The position numbers and the translations under genes are program-made. The notes beneath the pieces were generated by a model. That model had not been told where the DNA came from. It saw only the letters and a list, made by a program, of their open reading frames with translations, and searched no databases. Positions 22,405 through 26,346 of a DNA stretch of 26,346 nt are shown one piece after another. Source of the stretch: PWXP01 sp964487655 (GTDB lineage: Bacteria > Planctomycetota > Planctomycetia > Pirellulales > Thermoguttaceae); NCBI GenBank assembly GCA_964487655.1, contig CAZASB010000026.1:1-26346 (forward strand), given 5' to 3'. Position 1 is the stretch's first letter, and the number at the start of each line of letters is the position of its first letter.

Positions 22405-24006
22405 TTATTGTTCCGCGGCGTCTAAGGCTAGCGGCGTCGCGGGGTTGCGATCGGCGATGCCGAACGTCGCGTCTACGCCGGTGATCGTAATACGATCGCC
22501 ATCCCTGAGTCCCTCTCGGCCGCTAGCCACGAGTTTGTCCATCGCGTTGAGCCCCTCGACGACTTCCACCAGTTGCTCGGTGCCCGCCTTGCCAAGGACC
22601 ACTGCCTGCCTTCTAGCCGTGTCGTTACGGCGGTCGGCCACCCAGACGATTGGCTGGCCGTCGCCGGTTTCCACCAGGGGCCGTGGGACAAGCAGCCGCA
22701 AGGGCTCTTTGCGCCGCTGCGATTCATTGGCCGGCGTCTCGGAGGCAAGGAATGTCGCCCGGACCAGCATCTCGGGCATGATCACCGGCGGAGGCCGATC
22801 GATCGCAACAGTCACCTGCAAGGTGTTCTTCTGGATGTCGGCCCGCGACGTGGCCGTCAGCACCTCGCCCGTCAAGGGCTGTGTGAGGACGGCCGATTCG
22901 ATCCGAACGGTCTGCCCCGGTTGGACGTGGGGGACGTCTTCCAGTCGCACGTCCGCCCGCACTTGGAGCGACTGCGGATCGTAGACGGTCAGCACTCCGC
23001 CGGAGTCGCGTTCGAAAGCGGAAGCCACGCCCGAGACTCGCTGACCGGGCTGCGCATGGAGGGCTAGGACTCGGCCGGAAATCGGGGCACGCAAGGTCAT
23101 CCGCTCCAATCGAAGCGTCGCGGCCTGCACGGCAAGTTCGGCCTGACGGATTCTGGCCTTGGCAGATTGGACCCCCGCCTCGGCCTCGGCCAAACGTCGC
23201 GTCTCGTCGATTTTCAACTGAAGCCGGGTGCGCAACGCCTCGCATTTATTTCGCAGCGCGACGGCCTCGGTTTCCAGGCTCGGCTGCCGCGCGTAAAGCT
23301 CTTCCAGAGCCGCGGTGGCCGAATCAAATTCACTTTGGGCGCGCTGCACCACGCGACCGGCCAAGGCCTCGCCTGCGCTGTCCTTGCCCTCGAGATCTTG
23401 CCGGGCGAATTGCCGCCGTGACTGAGCCGCCCGGATCGCGAACGGGAGGTTCACCAGTTCGGTTTGCACCTTCGCAAGGAGCGACTGAGCATCGGCCAAC
23501 GACGCCTCCAAGTGAGCCGGTCGATCGACTTCAGACCGGGCTGCCACCAGCGCCGCTCGGGTGGCGACGAGTTCCGCCTCCTTCCATTGCAGATCAGCCT
23601 CGGCGACGCCAAGGGCAAGGCGTGCATCGGCGTCCACAAGCATGGCAACCGGCTGTCCCGCCTCGACCGCCTGTCCCGCCACGACGAGCAGTTGTTCGAT
23701 CACTCCCTCCGCCAAGGCGGGCACCATCACCGGGCCGGGCCGCGGCTCGACCCAACCCGCCGCCTGGAACAGCGGAGTTCCCGACTGATGAACCTCCACC
23801 CGCGTCAGAACCACGGGGACGACCGTGACGGGCGTTGAGGAGAGGAGGCTTTCCCTGGCCGACCACGCGATCAACGAGCCAAAACCAAGGATGATCCCAA
23901 GAGGGATCACGTACCGCGTGACCAGATGCCGGCGCGGATTTCGATTGACAGCCTTCGCGCCGGAACGGTCCACGACTAATTGGCGGAGGTCTAGCGGGTT
24001 GCTCAT
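22405..24006 (-). CDS. HlyD/MacA-like periplasmic adaptor (membrane fusion protein)
   Basis: A 533-residue adaptor that would couple the inner-membrane transporter to the outer envelope. An N-terminal anchor lies at about 33-49 (VIPLGIILGFGSLIAWS) after a basic cytosolic tail. Next come a lipoyl/barrel half-motif (about 75-120, with GVIEQLLVVAGQAVEAGQPV), a long Ala/Glu/Arg-rich coiled-coil hairpin (about 130-300), the returning lipoyl half (APISGRVLALHAQPGQRVSG), and beta-barrel and membrane-proximal domains. The ATG has AGGAG 7 bases upstream. It starts 17 bases after the lipoprotein stop, suggesting one transcript. It is somewhat longer than typical MacA, mainly in the coiled coil. Confidence 0.92.
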   Translation of the reverse strand: MSNPLDLRQLVVDRSGAKAVNRNPRRHLVTRYVIPLGIILGFGSLIAWSARESLLSSTPVTVVPVVLTRVEVHQSGTPLFQAAGWVEPRPGPVMVPALAEGVIEQLLVVAGQAVEAGQPVAMLVDADARLALGVAEADLQWKEAELVATRAALVAARSEVDRPAHLEASLADAQSLLAKVQTELVNLPFAIRAAQSRRQFARQDLEGKDSAGEALAGRVVQRAQSEFDSATAALEELYARQPSLETEAVALRNKCEALRTRLQLKIDETRRLAEAEAGVQSAKARIRQAELAVQAATLRLERMTLRAPISGRVLALHAQPGQRVSGVASAFERDSGGVLTVYDPQSLQVRADVRLEDVPHVQPGQTVRIESAVLTQPLTGEVLTATSRADIQKNTLQVTVAIDRPPPVIMPEMLVRATFLASETPANESQRRKEPLRLLVPRPLVETGDGQPIVWVADRRNDTARRQAVVLGKAGTEQLVEVVEGLNAMDKLVASGREGLRDGDRITITGVDATFGIADRNPATPLALDAAEQ

Positions 24007-24023
24007 CCTCGGACTCCTGAGAG

Positions 24024-24545
24024 CTATGGTCTGACGAAAACACCGTCGGCCAGGACCGTCAAATTGCCGGCCTCGTCGCGTCTGGCCTTGCCGCGAACTA
24101 CGACGGTTTGCAGTTCCTTGACGCCCAGGAGTTCTCGTGATTCCGTGGCGACCACTTGCCCCTGGCCGTCGACTACCCTGACCATCACCTTGGACGTCGG
24201 AAGTTTGTCCAAGTCACAGCAGTAATCCCAGGGCCTGGCGCAGCCGTCAGTACAAGGTTCCAGGGAGACGTCCGCGATCATGAAGGCGGCCATTCCGTCG
24301 ACCCAAGGGTTCGCAGCGCCGCCGATGCGGCCGACCACAACAACGTCCTCGTCGTTCTTGGCCGACTGCCGTGCGAGTTTCACGTCCTGGGCACCCGCCG
24401 GTTCGCTCGGCAGGCGATAGGAGGAGTGGGCGGCGATAGGTAGCTCTTGCTGCGAACCGTTGGCCGACGGGTTCGAGCCGCGTCCACAACCGGCCGCGAG
24501 GCCCCCGACGACGACCAGCAAACATCGCTTCAAAAAACCGTGCAT
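24024..24545 (-). CDS. Putative lipoprotein with conserved-looking cysteine cluster
   Basis: A 173-residue exported protein with a classic lipoprotein signal (basic start MHGFLKR, hydrophobic core, lipobox AAGC with Cys20). After a disordered linker to about residue 65, the mature domain has mostly beta character and contains Cys98, Cys102, Cys109 and Cys110 in the segment EPCTDGCARPWDYCCD, which suggests metal binding or disulfides. A second half with VMVRVVDGQG and VVVRGKA looks like a small beta barrel, possibly OB-like. AAGGAG lies 7 bases before the ATG, a very good site. It sits between the first permease (40 bases upstream) and the adaptor (17 bases downstream), so it is probably part of the export system. 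The function is unknown. Confidence 0.8.
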   Translation of the reverse strand: MHGFLKRCLLVVVGGLAAGCGRGSNPSANGSQQELPIAAHSSYRLPSEPAGAQDVKLARQSAKNDEDVVVVGRIGGAANPWVDGMAAFMIADVSLEPCTDGCARPWDYCCDLDKLPTSKVMVRVVDGQGQVVATESRELLGVKELQTVVVRGKARRDEAGNLTVLADGVFVRP

Positions 24546-24585
24546 AAATGTACTCCTTGACTTTGTGTGTGAGCAGTAATTCCTG

Positions 24586-25752
24586 TTAAACTGACCTCAA
24601 ACCTTGAACGACCACGAGCCGCATGGCCTTCAGTGCCGGAGGAAGGGCACCGAGCATTCCCATCAGCAGCCCCGTGCCGCATCCGACCAGCACCGATACA
24701 CTGTCCACCCGCAATGCGAACGCGCCCATCGTGAAACGCACCGCGGTGCCGTTGACCAAGACCACGGCCAACAGCGCGGCAATCAATGACCCGGCAGCCG
24801 CCAGCAGGGTCGCTTCCTGCACGAGACTCAGCGCGATCGCTCGCCGGCGGAAACCGAGTGCCTGGAGGGTCGAAAGTTCCTGGACCCTGCCTATCACCGC
24901 TCCGTACATGGTGTTCAGTCCGGCGAAGATGCCGGCTCCGGCAATCAGGCAGACCACCACCCAGCCCAGCATCCGCACTGGCCGATAGTGGCTTTGCAGA
25001 AGTTCGTAGTAGGTCGTTTCAGTAATGGCCTGAAGCTCAAGGTCCACGCGTTCCATACAGAACATCTGGACCTCCGAGGCCGAAGCTCCGGGGGCTAGGC
25101 CCACGGCGACCAAGCTCAAGTCCTGCCGTTTCAGGGCCTGTTGCAGGTCGGCCAATGGGAACCACAACTCCGACTCGAAGGCCGCGCCCCCCGCTGCAAA
25201 ATGCCCGCTGACGCGATACTCGCGTCCTTCGAGCGCGACACTGTTGCCCATGGCGAGTGATTTCGGATCGCAACCGAGCTTCGTTGCCGCCAGGCGTCCC
25301 ACCAGGATTTCGCCCGCCCCCGGCCACTTCCCCGCGGTCATCTGTACCTGGCGCCGGACGAGGGGCGCCGCGGGCGTCACGCCGCGCAGGACCGCCATCA
25401 CGGGCCGGCCGTCGCCACCGGCAATTTGCGTGGCGGCAACCAGTTCCGGCGAGACGTAGCTGACGCCGTACCGGCGGTCAATGCCCTGCAAACTGGCCGA
25501 AAGCAATGCCGGTATCTGGGCCGGGATGGCCGAGTTCTCGATATCTTCCGCGGCGCCGATGGAATAGACCAGGACTGCCCGGGGATCGCCGCTGACGGCC
25601 AACGAGGCATCGAGGCCGCGAATGAACGCGACGATCACGAAGACCAACAGCACCACCGTCGTCAAACCGGCAAGCGTCAGGCCCGTTCGCGCCGGGCGAC
25701 GGAACAGGTTGCGGATGCCGTATTCCCACGGCAGGAGTCGAAGTCTCAGCAC
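24586..25752 (-). CDS. FtsX/MacB-like ABC transporter permease (first permease)
   Basis: A 388-residue permease with the same plan as the other permease of the cluster: a first membrane segment (LTLAGLTTVVLLVFVIVAFI), a long periplasmic domain, and three C-terminal segments around WVVVCLIAGAGIFAGL, LLAAAGSLIAALLAVVLV and VLVGCGTGLLMGMLGALP. The frame is open to a TTG at 25770, but GGAG at 25759-25762 lies 6 bases before the GTG at 25752, which I take as the start; this still gives RNLFRRPARTGLT at the N-terminus, the usual charged lead-in. It has no ATPase of its own adjacent and presumably shares the one downstream. It lies 187 bases after the cysteine-rich secreted protein gene. Confidence 0.9.
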   Translation of the reverse strand: MLRLRLLPWEYGIRNLFRRPARTGLTLAGLTTVVLLVFVIVAFIRGLDASLAVSGDPRAVLVYSIGAAEDIENSAIPAQIPALLSASLQGIDRRYGVSYVSPELVAATQIAGGDGRPVMAVLRGVTPAAPLVRRQVQMTAGKWPGAGEILVGRLAATKLGCDPKSLAMGNSVALEGREYRVSGHFAAGGAAFESELWFPLADLQQALKRQDLSLVAVGLAPGASASEVQMFCMERVDLELQAITETTYYELLQSHYRPVRMLGWVVVCLIAGAGIFAGLNTMYGAVIGRVQELSTLQALGFRRRAIALSLVQEATLLAAAGSLIAALLAVVLVNGTAVRFTMGAFALRVDSVSVLVGCGTGLLMGMLGALPPALKAMRLVVVQGLRSV

Positions 25753-25939
25753 GATCTTCTCCAAGAGCAACGGAGCGTAACGTTCACCATGCCACGCCAG
25801 ACAGACGAGGGTCAGCTCAAGGCCGCCAACAGAAGGGGGCGCGCGCTCGCGACCTCAATAGTCCGGCTACGGAGTTATTGACGGTGCGACTTGCCGCGAC
25901 AGCGGAATGGCCGAAGCGATCGCCCAGTAGCAGCGAAAT

Positions 25940-26346
25940 TCAAAGCAGAAGGGACCGATTCTCGACGCGAAGTTCTCGCCCGAACGCAGGACAGGGTGGA
26001 AACGGATCGGAGGAATTGACCGAGAGCCGTTCCAGAACCTCGCGAAAATCCAGGCTGTTCCAACAGAGAGTGTCCGACGAGAGGGAAAGAATGAATCGAT
26101 ATTCGGTAACCGGTCGTCTCGGTGATTGCCCCAGGGAACTTCGGCACGCACCTGAGTCGCACTCCTCACCAGAACCCTCAGGCTCGGACTGCTGGCAACC
26201 GCTTTTCTCGTTGCTTGACGGGCAGTTGTGCAAGCAACCCGAACACCCTTGGGCAGAAGAAACATCCTCCACTACCACCCACTCCCGCGACATGCAGTTG
26301 AAAGGGCAGGCCAGCAGGCCAAGAATGGTGAGCAGTACGTAAATGG
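25940..26346 (-). CDS. Cysteine-rich exported protein, N-terminus beyond window
   Basis: Partial gene: the frame is still open at the window edge, so the start lies beyond 26346. The visible part begins within a hydrophobic export signal (IYVLLTILGLLACPFNC), whose LLAC could be a lipobox. It then has about 115 residues with clustered cysteines (CSGCLHNC, then four more within 35 residues) and ends ENRSLLL. I count ten cysteines in total, two of them at the end of the signal. A shorter frame starting at the ATG at 26293 misses the signal peptide and is unlikely to be the true start. Small Cys-rich exported proteins next to efflux clusters could bind metal, but this is inference. I recognise no family firmly. 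Confidence 0.55.
   Translation of the reverse strand, partial: IYVLLTILGLLACPFNCMSREWVVVEDVSSAQGCSGCLHNCPSSNEKSGCQQSEPEGSGEECDSGACRSSLGQSPRRPVTEYRFILSLSSDTLCWNSLDFREVLERLSVNSSDPFPPCPAFGRELRVENRSLLL

Noticed and set aside
25878..26342. Plus-strand 154-codon frame at the window end
   Set aside because: It is Ser/Arg-rich with no motif and lies opposite a frame with a clear export signal and patterned cysteines.

Overview
The window reads as a piece of a high-GC bacterial chromosome, most likely a planctomycete. This assignment is inferred from the style of the secreted and lipoprotein genes, frequent GTG starts, the two-permease/adaptor exporter, and a decayed fragment that resembles planctomycete-type PQQ-like beta-propeller proteins. 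No rRNA or other taxonomic marker is present, so the phylum call is moderate.

Region 1 (1-1750) holds two small genes for exported proteins of unknown function, a lipoprotein and a secreted protein. They are followed by a 226-bp leader that contains a strong match to a sigma-54 (-24/-12) promoter.

Region 2 (1754-15728) is one long same-strand gene cluster: hdrC-hdrB-hdrA-mvhD-mvhG-mvhA, a hydrogenase maturation protease, a stand-alone cyclic-nucleotide-binding-fold protein, then hypA-hypB-hypF-hypC-hypD-hypE. Many junctions are 4-nt stop/start overlaps. The first six genes encode a complete heterodisulfide-reductase-like HdrABC module joined to a group 3c [NiFe]-hydrogenase module (MvhADG). 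In methanogens this is the soluble complex that uses H2 to reduce ferredoxin and CoM-S-S-CoB together by flavin-based electron bifurcation. Every expected FAD, Fe-S, non-cubane cluster and Ni-Fe ligand motif I looked for is present. The remaining genes supply the full maturation route: HypF/HypE make the cyanide ligand, HypC/HypD assemble Fe(CN)2CO, HypA/HypB insert nickel, and the protease trims the large subunit. The locus therefore looks self-sufficient for making an active enzyme. The physiological partner of the Hdr half in a non-methanogen cannot be read from the window. A 140-bp antisense remnant of a PQQ-like protein gene sits between hypB and hypF.

Region 3 (15729-20415) has a 316-bp gap with a 10-bp inverted repeat, a very long SNF2-family ATPase gene with a roughly 900-residue uncharacterised N-terminal part, and a convergent intergenic stretch with a possible small gene remnant.

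Region 4 (20416-26346, minus strand) is an export cluster. In transcription order it has a cysteine-rich secreted protein (cut by the window edge), an FtsX/MacB-like permease, a cysteine-containing lipoprotein, a periplasmic adaptor (membrane fusion protein), an ABC ATPase and a second FtsX/MacB-like permease. Its cargo is unknown. I saw no tRNA, rRNA, CRISPR array or intact insertion sequence.
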